Source: Branchipolynoe longqiensis (taxonomy: Eukaryota; Annelida; Polychaeta; Phyllodocida; Polynoidae). From it: a stretch of 64,000 bases of DNA. Position 1 is the first letter of the stretch, and every line of letters starts with the position of its first letter. The stretch covers positions 39,378,590 through 39,442,589 of the forward strand of contig CM059199.1 in assembly GCA_030323885.1 (NCBI GenBank), in the 5' to 3' direction. A model generated the notes under the pieces. That model ran no database searches. It saw nothing but the letters and a program-made list of their open reading frames with translations, and was not told the DNA's origin. Position numbers and translations under genes: made by a program. Of this stretch, positions 11,493 through 23,279 are shown piece by piece.

Positions 11493-12200
11493 CTTACAGC
11501 TGCGTAGTCTGATGAAGCATCAGATTTTCAAAACCAAAACAAGTATCTCGATTTGATTCTCCATATCTAACTTAAATACTGGTGCACTTGTTAAGCATTT
11601 GTCATGACATAGAAGAGTTTGTTTGTTGTTGTTTTACGTCCTGGCAACATCTAAGGTCATATCAGGACGGGTACCGACTTGTGACAGTGCGCACTCCTGG
11701 CGAATTTATAGTGCTGTCCCACTGGGAAACCAGGCCGCCGGCACCATGACCTGGTATCCCACTCAGTCACATTATCCTGACACTGAGCACACCAGTCCTT
11801 ACCCTATCCTAATAATGCCGAGTGCCTGGCTAGGAAGCGACAAGTATCAATTTTTAAGTCATTGGTTTGACTCGACCGGGACTCGAACCCACGACCCCAC
11901 GATCTACCAGCACGGGAGACGGACGCTCTAACTCATTTGGCCATCCCGTCTGGTCCGAAATAGAAGAGAATACTGAGGCAATTTAATAGAACATATTACT
12001 GCAGAAACCTATGGTGTCAGAGTTTTGGCAAGCTTGCCACAACTAATTTTGCTTGTTTGTACTTCAAATATCTCAAAAGTTAGCTATTTATAATAAAAGT
12101 TACTTCAAGGGAAAGTAGGGTATATTATAACGATCACCCTAATATGTTTATCTCAGAAAATGACAGAAACTCAAAACCCATCAGACTATGCAACTTTAAG
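11493..12200. mobile_element. MITE-2 copy interrupted by a SINE
   Basis: Left end CAGCTGCGTAGTCTGATGAAGC and right end CATCAGACTATGCAACTTTA match the MITE-2 termini. A SINE-A copy with a 9-bp duplication sits inside, so the MITE is the older insertion. Confidence 0.8.
11618..11959 (-). mobile_element. SINE-A copy with 9-bp target duplication
   Basis: Full-length minus-strand copy. ATAGAAGAG occurs immediately on both sides (11609-11617 and 11960-11968), showing a clean target-primed insertion into MITE-2. It has the tRNA-like head at the right with GGGTTCGAGTCCC near 11877-11889. Confidence 0.95.
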
Positions 12201-13090
12201 GAATTGTAATCTCAGGTAGTACTCATGTGCATACCTGTGTATATGGAACTGAAAGATGGGTTGCTGAGATAACCCGGCACTTAATGAATTATTGGTCCAG
12301 TAGAACCCAAGTACTTCCATCTCCTAGGCAAATAATGTTTACTCAGCGATATTAAGCAACTATATTTATTTTGATAATACATGAAGTAGCCCCTTCTAAG
12401 ACAAAATAATATTTCAGTTACATATTATTGAACTCCCACGTTTACATGAACATGACAAGTAACGGTTTGGATGAAACGTTCTCTAGCTGGCACCTACAAA
12501 AAGGCCCTAACCTGTTTATTATGAAGTCAACATTTGAAGACAAGTAGTGAGCAGCAGCGGAACACTAGTGCATGCATGCTGGAACTCTCTCCGGGGCCGA
12601 ATGGACGCAGCCAAGTAGTGGGCCAGGTGGTGTTATGTAATGCGCTACTCCACCAGACTGGGTGGTAGGGAGCAAACGAAGTCAGCAGAATAATTAGATG
12701 CGAATGGAGGGCATTTAACACTGCCCCAGTCAATTGTGAGACCTACACATGTTATGAAAGTTGCTGACAAGTAGACACATTTGCGATCACAAAGGTGGTC
12801 GCCTAAACAGTGTCTCTTAGATATATATTGGGTATTATCCCGATTTAGATAATACCCACCTTCATCCTAAAATCACTCTCGCATAATTAATTTTACAACA
12901 CAATACCAGCTTGAACAATCATTCCCTGCTTCACCTATCAGCCATCAACTCTGAGTGGCACGGTAGGCAAGCGGACCTCTCAATATTCGATATCTACTTC
13001 TTCTGCTGGGGGGGGGGTCGTTAAACAAACACAAATGTAGGCAAGCTGTGTCTATTTCAGGTTCATTGCAGCTCTTAAAATCACAAGCCT
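12201..13090. other. Non-coding, no gene seen
   Basis: Unique AT-rich DNA. A G9 run lies near 13009-13017 and GTCGTTAAACAAAC, resembling a SINE-B tail, follows at about 13018. Nothing else is supported. Confidence 0.4.
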
Positions 13091-13091
13091 G

Positions 13092-13260
13092 GGGAAGATC
13101 GTGGGATTCGAACCCACAAGTTCGAACCCTCGTTGAGTCAAACAAATGACTTAAAAATAGATAGTTGTCGCTTCTAGCCAGTCAATCGGCATTGCTAGGA
13201 TAGGGCAAGGAATGGTTCGGGAGAAGAACGCTCCAACTCATTCGGCCATCCCCTCTGGTG
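13092..13260. mobile_element. SINE-A fragments in opposite orientations
   Basis: 13092-13210 is a plus-strand piece (head 3' part and body). 13216-13259 is a minus-strand head end (CTCATTCGGCCATCCC). Both are truncated. Confidence 0.75.
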
Positions 13261-13632
13261 ATTACTAAATAAATAGTAAAATACCAACAAAACAAGATTC
13301 AGATGATTTTTCTGAACAAAAGCTCCGGCCGCTTTCTAGAGGAGTCTCTACTCATCGCTGTCAGTTTCAAACAACAGCTTCATAATTAGCCTGATTACCT
13401 CAAAGTTAGGATTGACAGTTGACAGACGAGTTGAGCTGTTCTGTTTTGTGTACAAACAATCGCGTTGGGTTCCCGACAGTTCACGTTCATCGGTGCCCGA
13501 GTGTGAGTCATGAACCTATTTAAGTGGGAGTCAGTGCAAAACAGGTTGGTGTGTAATTCAGCGGACAGCTTTTGGGTTACTGGTTCTTTTTCTTATTTTC
13601 GAACTGTTATTCAAGCCTTCTAATGGCACGCC

Positions 13633-13710
13633 AACCAGAAGGGGATGCTGAATGAGTTAGAACGTCTGCCTCCCGTTTTGGTAGAGCATGGGATCATGGG
13701 TTCGAACAGT
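13633..13710 (+). mobile_element. SINE-A head fragment
   Basis: Carries GAATGAGTTAGAACGTCTGC and GGTTCGAA of the tRNA-like head only. Confidence 0.65.
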
Positions 13711-13761
13711 TGGTTTGTTTGTTGTTGCTAGGGTAGCGCAAGGACCTTTGGGATCGCAAAT

Positions 13762-13867
13762 GTGTCTAGTTGTTATTGTTTTACGTCCTAGCAACATCTA
13801 AGGTCATATCAGGACAGGTACCGACTTGTGACAGTGCGCACTCATGGCGAGTTTATAGTGCTGCCCC
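13762..13867 (-). mobile_element. SINE-A 3' fragment
   Basis: The tail and AACATCTAAGGTCATATC motif are intact; the copy ends where the MITE at 13868 begins, and the head is not found on the other side. Confidence 0.8.
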
Positions 13868-14458
13868 GCTGTTCACACGGGCGATGTAAATCGATTCGTA
13901 GAAAGCGACTTGTATAGTTCGCCTCACATTTCTCGTGTGAACGGACGTCTGAGGCGGATTATGGCTGAATCGACTCACGTGATGCGCATACTGTAGACCA
14001 CCTCTCGAGGTAGTTTACATGAGGCGATTTCTGTGATTCAATTTATTTTGCCAATGTGGACGCACTGAGGCGGATTTAGCACCTCACATGCATGCGCATT
14101 CGACACGTCAGTTTGTTGACTTTCCGGTCGATCAAAAGCGCATATTATATAATTTAATTAATAAAACCGCTATCTATGCACAGATATTTTTGTCATGATT
14201 TATTTTTAGGGTTTCACTGCCCAGCAGAAGTGTTGACCGTTCCAAACCAATACGGTTCAGTCCATACATATCTAGGTCGAACCCACATTCTCTACTGCCG
14301 ACATCGACAAACCCAAACTGGCCCTGCTTAGTATCGACTTGCTCATGCGCAAATTTCGATTTCCGGCCCAAGTACTGCCCGTGTGAACGGGCCGCTAATT
14401 CGACTCACCTGATTCGATTTGTCTAATTCGCTTCACATTTTGCCCGTGTGAACACAGC
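13868..14458. mobile_element. MITE with TTCACACGGGC termini
   Basis: Left end GCTGTTCACACGGGC and right end (reversed) GCTGTGTTCACACGGGC form TIRs; similar words recur inside at about 13920 and 14385. No transposase. Related in sequence style to the element at 35691-36252. Confidence 0.75.
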
Positions 14459-14636
14459 TTATGTGTCCAAAACATCTGTCAAAACAATCTCAAATGACAT
14501 CGGTTGGCAATAAATAACAAATTGATTGTCATACTTACAGATTTTATTGTTTATTCTATTACTTCTTAACTTATATTTTAAAAGTTATTATAAACCCATA
14601 GTTATATCGGGCACAGGTCCAAGTAGCTCTTCATGT

Positions 14637-14728
14637 TGGGCAGCAATATAAAGGCACCAGTAGTAGGCACTGTCACAAGTTGGTACTCGTCCTGATATGA
14701 CCTTAGATGTTGCCAGGACGTACAACTT
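14637..14728 (+). mobile_element. SINE-A 3' fragment
   Basis: Retains GGCAGCAATATAAAG to GTTGCCAGGACGTA; the head is missing. Confidence 0.75.
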
Positions 14729-14799
14729 CATCACGTGGCTTTTTACCTTATGTATATAAATAACATAGTGAACGGTTTAAAAGTGTGTCACTATGTCAG

Positions 14800-15245
14800 T
14801 AGATGGTATGGCTGAATGTGTTGACTGTCTACTTTCCATGTAGCAGGTTCAAACCCTGGCCGAGTCAACCCGAGTCTACATACCGTATGTGGTGGCCGAA
14901 TCGGTAGAGCGCAGGTCTCCCATGCGGAAGGTCCGGAGTTAAGGTCCGGTCGAGTCAAAGAATGACGTACACTTTTATACATGTCACTTCCCAGCCAGGC
15001 ACTCTGCATTATTAAAATAGAGCAAGGACTGGTCGGCCTTGTGGTAGGATAATGTGACTGAGTTGGATACCAGGACATGGAGCTGGTGGCCTGGTCTCCC
15101 AGTGGGGCACCACTATAAAGTTGTCATATATGGCTTCAGCCCCGAAAAAAACATTTCAACAAAGTTCCCCAATTCCATTATGCCCCCTTCCTGATATGAC
15201 CTTAGATGTTGCTAGGACGTAAAACAACAACAAACAAACAAACAA
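14800..15245 (+). mobile_element. SINE-A copy with two tRNA-like heads
   Basis: Two tRNA-like heads lie in tandem (about 14800-14868 and 14889-14958), each followed by GAGTCAA, then one body. About 55 bp before the tail (15128-15190) differ from other copies. The copy ends in a (CAAA)n tail at 15225-15250. Confidence 0.8.
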
Positions 15246-15628
15246 CAAACAATCCATTATGCAAACAAGTAACCAGTGGAGCCTCAACTTTGTGGTCTAT
15301 TGCGTCAGTAGCCCAATACCATGTTGTAAAATCCTATGGTTGTATCAGTTCTTATGACAGGTAAAGCCACCATGGTGTCTCACAACTCTGCAATACCAGT
15401 CCTTCTTTAGAGCCTCTGCTTGGAGACTCATACTATGGTGAGTGTCATCTACTGTGTCTGGCAGATATGCCTAAATGCCATCTCATGCATGTAACCTAAT
15501 TAGTCGTGTCTTTAGGTTGCTCTGGTGAAGGTGTATTGGTCACCTGACTATTCCTGATGTTTGACTGGTGGATGTGCCAATGTACTATAAAAGCATTGCT
15601 TGATCAAAGCAAACCCTCTCTGCACTAC

Positions 15629-16111
15629 ATGGTGCTGTCACATTACGACGCTTCTCACCAACGACAGTCGACAAGGGTCGGCGGCAGGCTTCATCACTCG
15701 TCGAAAGTTGTGTGCTTGCACAAAACTTTCGACGTGCGATGATGCGTGGGTGCCAACATTATGGTGACTTTAGGCGCATGTCAAGATATGTTGGATGCGC
15801 TGGAATAATGTTATGCAAATGCTATGTGCACGCCGCGTGCATGTGAGGGTCATTCCCACATGTGGCGCAACACAGTTGCTTTGTCGTTTTACATCCTAGC
15901 TACATCTAAGGTCATATCAGGATGGCGTGCCAACAATTTTTGTTTTCTTTCTCACACGTCGATATACATTACCACAACGTCGGCCGCATGCTCCCAACAC
16001 GTTGCGCTGACGTCTAACTTTTTCCCACCGCGCCGAAAAGTTTGATGTGTCTCGAGTTTCTTGCATGTTGGCGGCGCACCAGTGAGAAGCATCATAATGT
16101 GACAGCACCAT
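15629..16111. mobile_element. MITE-1 subfamily copy
   Basis: Ends ATGGTGCTGTCACATTACGA and reversed ATGGTGCTGTCACATTATGA continue into GCTTCTCAC on both sides, TIRs of about 30 bp. A SINE-A tail fragment (about 15876-15925) sits inside. A similar start occurs at 63342. Confidence 0.85.
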
Positions 16112-16351
16112 CAAACTTTACACATGTCACATCATTTAGTAGGTAAGGAGGGACCTCTGGCTCTACAGACTTGAACCATGTTACTGTATATCTCTATTCT
16201 CTGTCCTTCTCTGTAAGTTATTCCGATAGCCTTTGCCATGTCCCAGAATATCCCTGACGCGGGTGAATGATTACCTCATTATGCAACAAAGCAATGAGAC
16301 GACACCGTATACCCAAACTGTGTGTCAACATAGGTGGCAATGTATATGTTG

Positions 16352-17045
16352 ATTGGTTCTTGGGAGTTTTACCCCCTGGCAACATATAAGGTCATACTCA
16401 GCAAGGGTACTGACTTGTGACAGTGAACAGTCATGGTGACTTAATTGTGCTGCCCCACTGGGAGATTAGGCCGTCAGCCCCATGAACTGATATCCCACCG
16501 AGTGACATTATCCAGTCCTTGCCTTATCCTAATAATGTGTTTTTTTGTTTTGTTTGTTGTTGTTTTATATCCTAGCAACATATAAGGTCATATCAGGACG
16601 GGTACCGACTTGTGACAGTGCACACTCATGGCGACCTTATAGTGCTGTCCCACTGGGAAACCACGCTGTCAGCACCATGACTTGGTATCCGAGTCAGTCA
16701 TATTAACCTGACACTGAGAACACCAGTCCTTGCCTTGTCCTAATAATGAGGAGGGCCTGGCTAGGAAGCGACTAGTATCAATTTTTAAGTCATTGGTTTG
16801 ACTCGACCAGTGTTCGAACCCACAAACCCACGATCTATCAGCATGGGGACGGACGCTCTAACTCATTCGGCCATCCCGTCTGGGGTCCTAATAATGTCGA
16901 GCATCAAGCTAGGAAGTGACAAGTATCAATTTCTAAGTCATTGCTTTGATTGGACCAGGGTTCAAACCTGTGGGTTCGAATCCCAGGATCTACGAAAACG
17001 GGAGACGGATGTTCAACTCGTTCTTGCCATCCCGTCTGGTATCGG
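16352..17045 (-). mobile_element. SINE-A copy split by another SINE-A
   Basis: Older minus-strand copy in two parts, 16352-16538 and 16898-17045, separated by the SINE at 16539-16886. The parts join in correct consensus order at CCTAATAATG. Confidence 0.9.
16539..16886 (-). mobile_element. SINE-A nested in SINE-A, 11-bp duplication
   Basis: Full-length minus-strand copy flanked by CCTAATAATGT at 16528-16538 and 16887-16897. The duplicated word is part of the SINE-A consensus, so the target was an earlier SINE-A copy. Confidence 0.95.
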
Positions 17046-17262
17046 ACGGAGTGGTCGAATCGCTAGAGCGCGGGCCTGGCGTGCGGAAGGTCGGGAGTTC
17101 GGTTCCCGGTCGAGTCAAACCAATGACTTTAAAATTGATAATTGTCGAGTCCTAGCCTGGTAGCACTATACAGTCGCCATGAGTGCGCACTGTCACAAAT
17201 TGGTATCCATCCTGATATGACCTTAGATGTTGCTAGGACGAAAAACAAGAACAAACAAACAA
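17043..17262 (+). mobile_element. SINE-A copy with internal deletion
   Basis: tRNA-like head (GGAGTGGTCGAATCGCTAGA, later GGTTCCCGGTCGAGTC) joined to the 3' part; roughly 120 bp of the body is absent. Ends in a CAAACAAAC tail. Confidence 0.85.
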
Positions 17263-17451
17263 AATCCTGGCCGGTAAAAAGTCAATGCGCGGGTTACACG
17301 CACGCAGGGTGCTATTCCCATGACCCTTACTAATGGACACTAATTGGCCGTATCTCTTGATTACCGCTAATTGGCACCAGCGCTGGGGCATCACCCACAA
17401 CGAGGGCAGGGGAATGATGTCGTTGGCAAAGAGTACCTACAAGGCGAAGCT

Positions 17452-17762
17452 TGGTTGGTTGTTGGAGTTTTACGTCCTGGCAACATCTAAGGTCATATCA
17501 GGATAGGTACCCACTTGTGACAGTGCACACTCAATGGTGACTTTATAGTGCTGACCCAATGGGATATCAGGCCTCCGGTAACATGACCCACTCAATCACA
17601 TTATCCTTTTGATGAGCTAACCAGACCTTGCCCTATCCTAATAAAGCTGAGCACCAGGCTACGAAGCGAAAAGTCTCATTGATTTGACTCGACCTGCAAC
17701 CGAACTACCGATCTCCGGCCCGCGATGCCCGCGCTCTACCGATTCCGCCACAGCGCCCGTTC
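17452..17762 (-). mobile_element. SINE-A copy
   Basis: Minus-strand copy with the tail at 17452 and a tRNA-like head at 17680-17762. The head is of the second type (CGCGGGC... rather than CGTCTCC...). Confidence 0.85.
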
Positions 17763-17942
17763 ACAAGGCGAAGGCGGCGACGGGGGTTCATTAAGGCAGG
17801 AGATGAGGGAGAGACAATTGATGGAGGCTGTGAGCATTGATAAAGCCATCTGCCGTCGCTGTTATTTTTGGGATATGTAATGACTTGCTCTAACTTGTAT
17901 GTGGTAACACGTTTCAGAAGAATGGACTGATTGATTGCTCGG

Positions 17943-20232
17943 CAGGGGCCGTATGCACCAATCGGTGATAGGCTTAGCCGGAGTTAAGGCACTAGCTACC
18001 TCAGGGTAGTGGGGGGTTGGAGAAATAGGTCAAGTGGTATGCACCAATGTCTTAGCCGGGGCGGGTAGCTGACCGTGAAGTTATTTATAGATTTGGGAAT
18101 TCCCTCGATTTGACAATATGACTAACGCTGCCAATGCGGCTTGAGCATTAATAATGGTTCGATTTTATGGTTAATTTGAATCAATTTCACTTATTGCGTA
18201 TGTAAATGTGTCAAATATGATCGCATTGAATAGATTTGGATATAATATATTGCCGCCGATTCGGCAGCGGCGGCGACAGCCATGTTTAGTTGACATTGGA
18301 CAGTATGGACAGTATGGATATCGACATCGCTGCGGAGGCGGCGATTTGTTTACTTTACATTCGTCGATTTGAGAATATGAATAACGCCGCCAATGCGGCT
18401 GGAGTGTTAATAACGGTTCGATTTTAGGGTTACTATCACATTGAATAGATTGACATCCATACACGCACACTAACCGCCCCAGCTAGCAGTTAAACCTGAT
18501 TTGAAACTGGAGTAGCTTAGCCTAGGCTAAGGTCCACGGTTAGCGCTGGCACCGATTGATGCATACAGATTTTCCACCATTAGCCGTGTGGAGCTACCCA
18601 AACCGCGGTGCATATGGCCCCTGGGGCCGTATGTATGAACCAGTTTTTATCAGCTGTTAGGAGCCGCCACAGGGGTAGCTAACTGCCGGAGTTGGGGAAA
18701 TGGGTGATGGGGTATGTACGGTGCCAAAGCGCGGTGGCGTTAGCTAACATCTCAGTTATTTATAGATTTATAGATGCAACAGCGGTGGCGGCGGCGGCGT
18801 TAATTTCGCTTCGTTTATTGGTTTCATTTGACCAAATTTCAGCGGCGGCGTTAATATCGCTTCGATTTTAGGGATAATTTGATTAAATTTCACTTTTTGA
18901 GTATGTAATTCTGTTAAATATGATAGCATTGAATAGATTTCGGCGTAATATATCGCTGCCGAAGAGGCGGCGGTGGCGGGCAGTGGCGGCCATGGCGATT
19001 TGTTTGGTTTACATTTGACAATATTAATATTGCCGCCGGTGTAGCCGCGGCGTTAATATTGCTTCGATTTTAGGGTTAATTTGATCAAATTTCACTTTTT
19101 GAGTATGTAATTCTGTCAAATATGGTCGCATTGAATAGATTTGGATATAATATATTGCCGCCAATTCGGCAGCGGCGGCGACAGCCATGTTTAGTTGACG
19201 TTGGACAGTATGGACAGTATGGATATCAACATCGCTGCGGAGGCGGCGATTTGTTTACTTTACATTCGTCGATTTGAGAATATGAATAACGCCGCCAATG
19301 CGGCTGGAGCGTTAATAACGGTTCGATTTTAGGGTTACTATCACATTGAATAGATTGATATCCATACATGCACACTAACCGCCCCGGCTAGCAGTTAAAC
19401 CTGATTTGAAACTGGAGTAGCTTAGTCTAGGCTAAGGTCCGCGGTTAGCGCTGGCACCAATTGATGCATACAGATTTTCCACCATTAGCCGTGTGGAGCT
19501 ACCCAAACCGTGGTGCATATTGCCCCTGGGGCCGTATGTATGAACCAGTTGTTATCGGCTGTTAGGAGCCGCCGCAGGGGTAGCTAACTGCCGGAGTTGG
19601 GGAAATGGGTGATGGGGTATGTACAGTGCCAAAGCGCGGTGGCGTTAGCTAACATCTCAGTTATTTATAGATTTATAGATGCAACAGCGGTGGCGGCGGC
19701 GGCGTTAATTTCGCTTCGTTTATTGGTTTCATTTGACCAAATTTCAGCGGAGGCGTTAATATCGCTTCGATTTTAGGGATAATTTGATTAAATTTCACTT
19801 TTTGAGTATGTAATTCTGTTAAATATGATAGCATTGAATAGATTTCGGCGTAATATATCGCCGCCAAAGAGGCGGCGGCGGCGGGCAGTGGCGGCCGCGG
19901 CGATTTGTTTGGTTTACATTCGACAATATTAATATTGCCGCTGATGTAGCCGCGGCGTTAATATTGCTTCGATTTTAGGGTTAATTTGATCAAATTTCAC
20001 TTTTTGAGTATGTAATTCTGTTAAATATGATAGCATTGAATAGATTTGGGCCTACTCGGTACCTAACACCACCCTTAAACCTCGTACGGAGTGGTCTTAG
20101 CCTGCCCAACCTTAAACTCGCGGAGTTTCCGTAATACTGCTCCATACATAGCAACTTTTCGCCGCTAAAACTAGAAAACCCATCCAAACCCAGGTTTGGC
20201 GCGCTAACACCACCCCATGCATATGGGCTCTG
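17943..20232. repeat. Array of GGGCCGTATGCA-ended elements
   Basis: Begins CAGGGGCCGTATGCACC and ends near CCATGCATATGGGC. Junction-like words CCCCTGGGGCCGTATGTATG occur at 18617 and 19523, so units appear joined head to tail. Each unit carries GCGGCGGC-rich segments and a recurrent CATTGAATAGATTT motif. It is non-coding and probably a non-autonomous DNA transposon family; the superfamily is not identified. Confidence 0.65.
18155..20050. repeat. Tandem duplication of about 905 bp
   Basis: TGCCGCC-ATTCGGCAGCGG is at 18251 and 19156, and TAGATGCAACAGCGGTGGC is near 18771 and 19676, both offset by about 905 bp. Two full units plus the start of a third are present. The copies differ at scattered positions, so the duplication is not brand new. 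Confidence 0.9.
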
Positions 20233-20244
20233 GCCTCGGATATA

Positions 20245-20583
20245 GATGCTGTTGTTGCTGTTTTACGTCCTAGCAACATCTAAGGTCATAGCAGAAAGGC
20301 TACCAACTTGTGACAGTGCGCACTCATGGCAACTTTATAGTGCTGTCCCACTGGGAACTAGGCCGCCGGTACCATGACCTGGTATCCCACTCAGTCACAT
20401 TATCCTGAAACTGAGCACAGCAGTCCTTGCCATGTCCTACTAATGCTGAACGCCTGGCTAGGAAGCGACAAGTATCAAATTTTAAGTCATTGCTTTGACT
20501 TGACCATGGTTCGAACCCACGACCCCATGATATACCAGCACGGGAGACGGACGCTCTAACTCATTCGGCCATCCCGTCTGGTC
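20245..20583 (-). mobile_element. SINE-A copy
   Basis: Full-length minus-strand copy with the tail at 20248 and head end CATCCCGTCTGGTCC. Confidence 0.9.
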
Positions 20584-20592
20584 CCTCGGATA

Positions 20593-20881
20593 TAGCAGGT
20601 TGGGAAATTGATTCCCAGTCGAGTCAAACCAATGACTTACAAAATTGATGCTTGTCGCTTCCTAGCCAGGCACTCAGTTTTATTACGATATAGCAAGGAC
20701 TGGTTGTCTCAGGATCAGGATAATTTGACTGAATGGGATATCAGGTCATGGTGCCAGTGGCCTGCTCACCAATCGGGGCAGCAATATAACATCACCATTA
20801 GTGCGCATTGTCACAAATCAGTGCCCATCCTGATATGACCTTACAGGTTGCCAGGAAGTGAAACTCCAACAACCAACCAAA
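20593..20881 (+). mobile_element. SINE-A copy, head partly lost
   Basis: Starts inside the tRNA-like head (GGGAAATTGATTCCCAGTCG) and runs to a CCAACAACCAACC tail. It lies in opposite orientation to the copy just upstream. Confidence 0.85.
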
Positions 20882-21119
20882 AGTGTGCTTAACGCCATGT
20901 CAGCAGCATACTAATATTCATGGCATAAAGCTAGCTGTATCTATTCGCTAGGTCTCGTTAATCACATTTACATGCCTACATAGAAATGTACACACAATTG
21001 AAAAATGGTTGATATAATAATGTCTAATGGAAGCGAAAATTATATCTGATGTTTTTTTTAAAGAAGATTCATACTGCCTATCATGGATAAGTCTGAATAG
21101 ACTTGTTTTCACCATTAGA

Positions 21120-21335
21120 CAGTTTGTCGATAGAAAGCCTGAGCCTACACTTTTACCGACCCAAGGGATTTTTAACCTCCCACACCACATAGACATGGTA
21201 TGAGAGCAACCGGCCTTTGATGATGCTGTAAGTTATACCCAGTGGTGGGGGCATGGGGAATCGAACCACCGACCTTCAGATTAGGAGTCCGATCTAGAAA
21301 AAAGTCAGACACTCTCACCAGTCTGCCACAGAGAA
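21120..21335 (-). mobile_element. SINE-C copy
   Basis: Second copy of the family at 10965-11165. On the minus strand it starts with TGGCAGACTGGTGAGAGTG, then B-box-like GGTGGTTCGATTCCC at about 21257-21271, then the shared 125-bp body. Confidence 0.75.
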
Positions 21336-21339
21336 CACC

Positions 21340-22450
21340 AGTTTTAAAGTCTTAAATTTGTGATGAATGAGAGACAAATCTATGTCCTGATACATAGGTA
21401 AAATGCATTAGGACTGTCATGCATGAGGCGTGTTAGAGGGTTATGAATAGTGTTCATTTAATACGTGTTTAACCTTGCTAAAGGTCACCTGATTCCCCAC
21501 GTGATATGCACTGACGCCAGAAAACAGGAAATACATTAATTGAGAAAGACGAGGAGTAACAGGCATGGTGATACATAACCAGTAAGCTTTTACAAAACAG
21601 AAAGTGTGGATTAATTAATCACGTATCTTGCACTATAGAATAGCGTATGTATAAAGGAGAATGATGAAATGCCTTTCCTTTCCCTGGGGTGGTCTGTGGG
21701 TTGATTTTGACATGGTGTAAATATATCGTCATTAACGACATCACCCGGGTACCAACTAGGGACAGGGCACAGGTGTAAGGAATGTGGTAAAACCAAAAAT
21801 CAGGGACAATGCCGTTAGAACAATGGTTAACAATTTAACATTGCAGCCGACCCACCTGGTCACAGTCCCGAAGAGTATGGATGTTTTCTAGCACATGTAG
21901 GCACTAACAAGGGACAGGGCACAAGTGAAAGGAAAGCTGCAAACAAAACAAACAAACAAATTATGGGAACACTTCCTCATCCACAAGCCTATTACCATCT
22001 CACTAGATGTACATACTAGGCTACAATATTAGTTATGTGATAAGAAGTTATACCACCCAAAACAAAAACAACCCAAAACATATATACTAACTACTTAAAT
22101 AAATGCTGGTGGATGTCCCGGATACCAACCCGGAACCGGAACCCAGGCATATACCATAACATTCCTCACAGCTGTCCAGCATTGAAAACAAGCACCCTCG
22201 TGGGAGCTTACACTCTATGGGCAGAATAAATACTGTATCAATGAACAAATATATATATATATATAAAAGGTGTCAATGGGAGAGGACGCTGCTTTTGTGG
22301 TAAAATATCAATTTGGAAACATAGCTTCTGGTCCAATCCTCGAAAACAAGGAACTAACTGTCAGTTTGAACAGTGCTCGGTCGTTGATCAGCTGGGAATT
22401 AAGGGGTTTGACATTGATATGGACACAAGTTTTATACTAATTGTAGGTAA
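21340..22450. other. Non-coding, no gene seen
   Basis: AT-rich unique DNA with a (TA)n run at 22250-22265 and a short imperfect duplication (AGGGACAGGGCACA at about 21762 and 21911). Confidence 0.4.
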
Positions 22451-22454
22451 CCAG

Positions 22455-23065
22455 ACAGGATGGCCGAATTAGTTGTGTGTCCGTCTCCTGTTTTGATAGG
22501 TCATTGGATTTGAACTCACGGATTCGAACCCTGGTCAAATAAAACCAATGACATACGTATTGAAATGTGTCGCTTCCTAGTCGGACAGTCAACATTATTG
22601 GGATGGGCCAAGGACTGGGGCAGGACGTAGCTCAGGCAAGAGAGTGATCACCCATGAAGGTGTGCGTCATTCGATCGATCCTGCACACTGGACCCATTTG
22701 CTGTTTGGGATATTTTCCGTTCCAACCAGTGGTCCACAACTCGTTCATCAAAGGCTGTGGTATATGCTGTCCTGTCTGTGGGAAAGTGCATACAAAATAC
22801 CCCTTAATGCTTATCGGAAGGAGCAAAATGTTGCGGCACTAGGTTTCCTCCAAATAATTGATGTCCAATAGCTGACGATAAAAATCAATGTGCTCTAGGT
22901 GTCGTTAAATAAAACAAACTTCTGAGTGGGATATCAGGTCATGGTGCTGGCAGCATGATCTCCCAGTGGGGAAGCACTATAAAGTTGCCATGAATGTGCA
23001 CTATCACAAGTGATTACCTGTCCTGATATGACCTTAGATGTTGTTAGGACGTAAAACTCCAACAA
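22455..23065 (+). mobile_element. SINE-A copy interrupted by SINE-B
   Basis: Head and body at 22455-22618, then SINE-B, then the rest of SINE-A from TCTGAGTGGGATATCAGG at about 22921 to the tail. Order and orientation are continuous across the gap. Confidence 0.85.
22619..22920 (+). mobile_element. SINE-B copy
   Basis: Starts GGGGCAGGACGTAGCTCAGG (tRNA-like A-box region), contains GGATATTTTCCGTTCCAACC and ends GTCGTTAAATAAAACAAACT. The same family is at 38924-39253. I associate this tail and body with tRNA-derived SINEs common in molluscs; that is recognition, not a search result. Confidence 0.85.
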
Positions 23066-23279
23066 ACATCAATTATAATCGACTGTAACATCGCGAATAA
23101 TGTCTCTGCAGATCCACGCGACTGTTAGTAGTCGCAATTTTCAGGTGGGTGACTGCCTGGTATTGTTGATTGGTGTGAGGAGAATAATCGCAAATGTCAG
23201 AAAGTGTCTGGCATTGCTGTTGGTGGCCGTAGACTGGGTAATGTGGGCAAATCGCTGAGAGCGCTGTCCTGCTTCTTGG

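Noticed and set aside
13500..13620. Promoter and first exon of a host gene (CTATTTAAGTGGG)
   Set aside because: No downstream frame, splice signal or second line of evidence.
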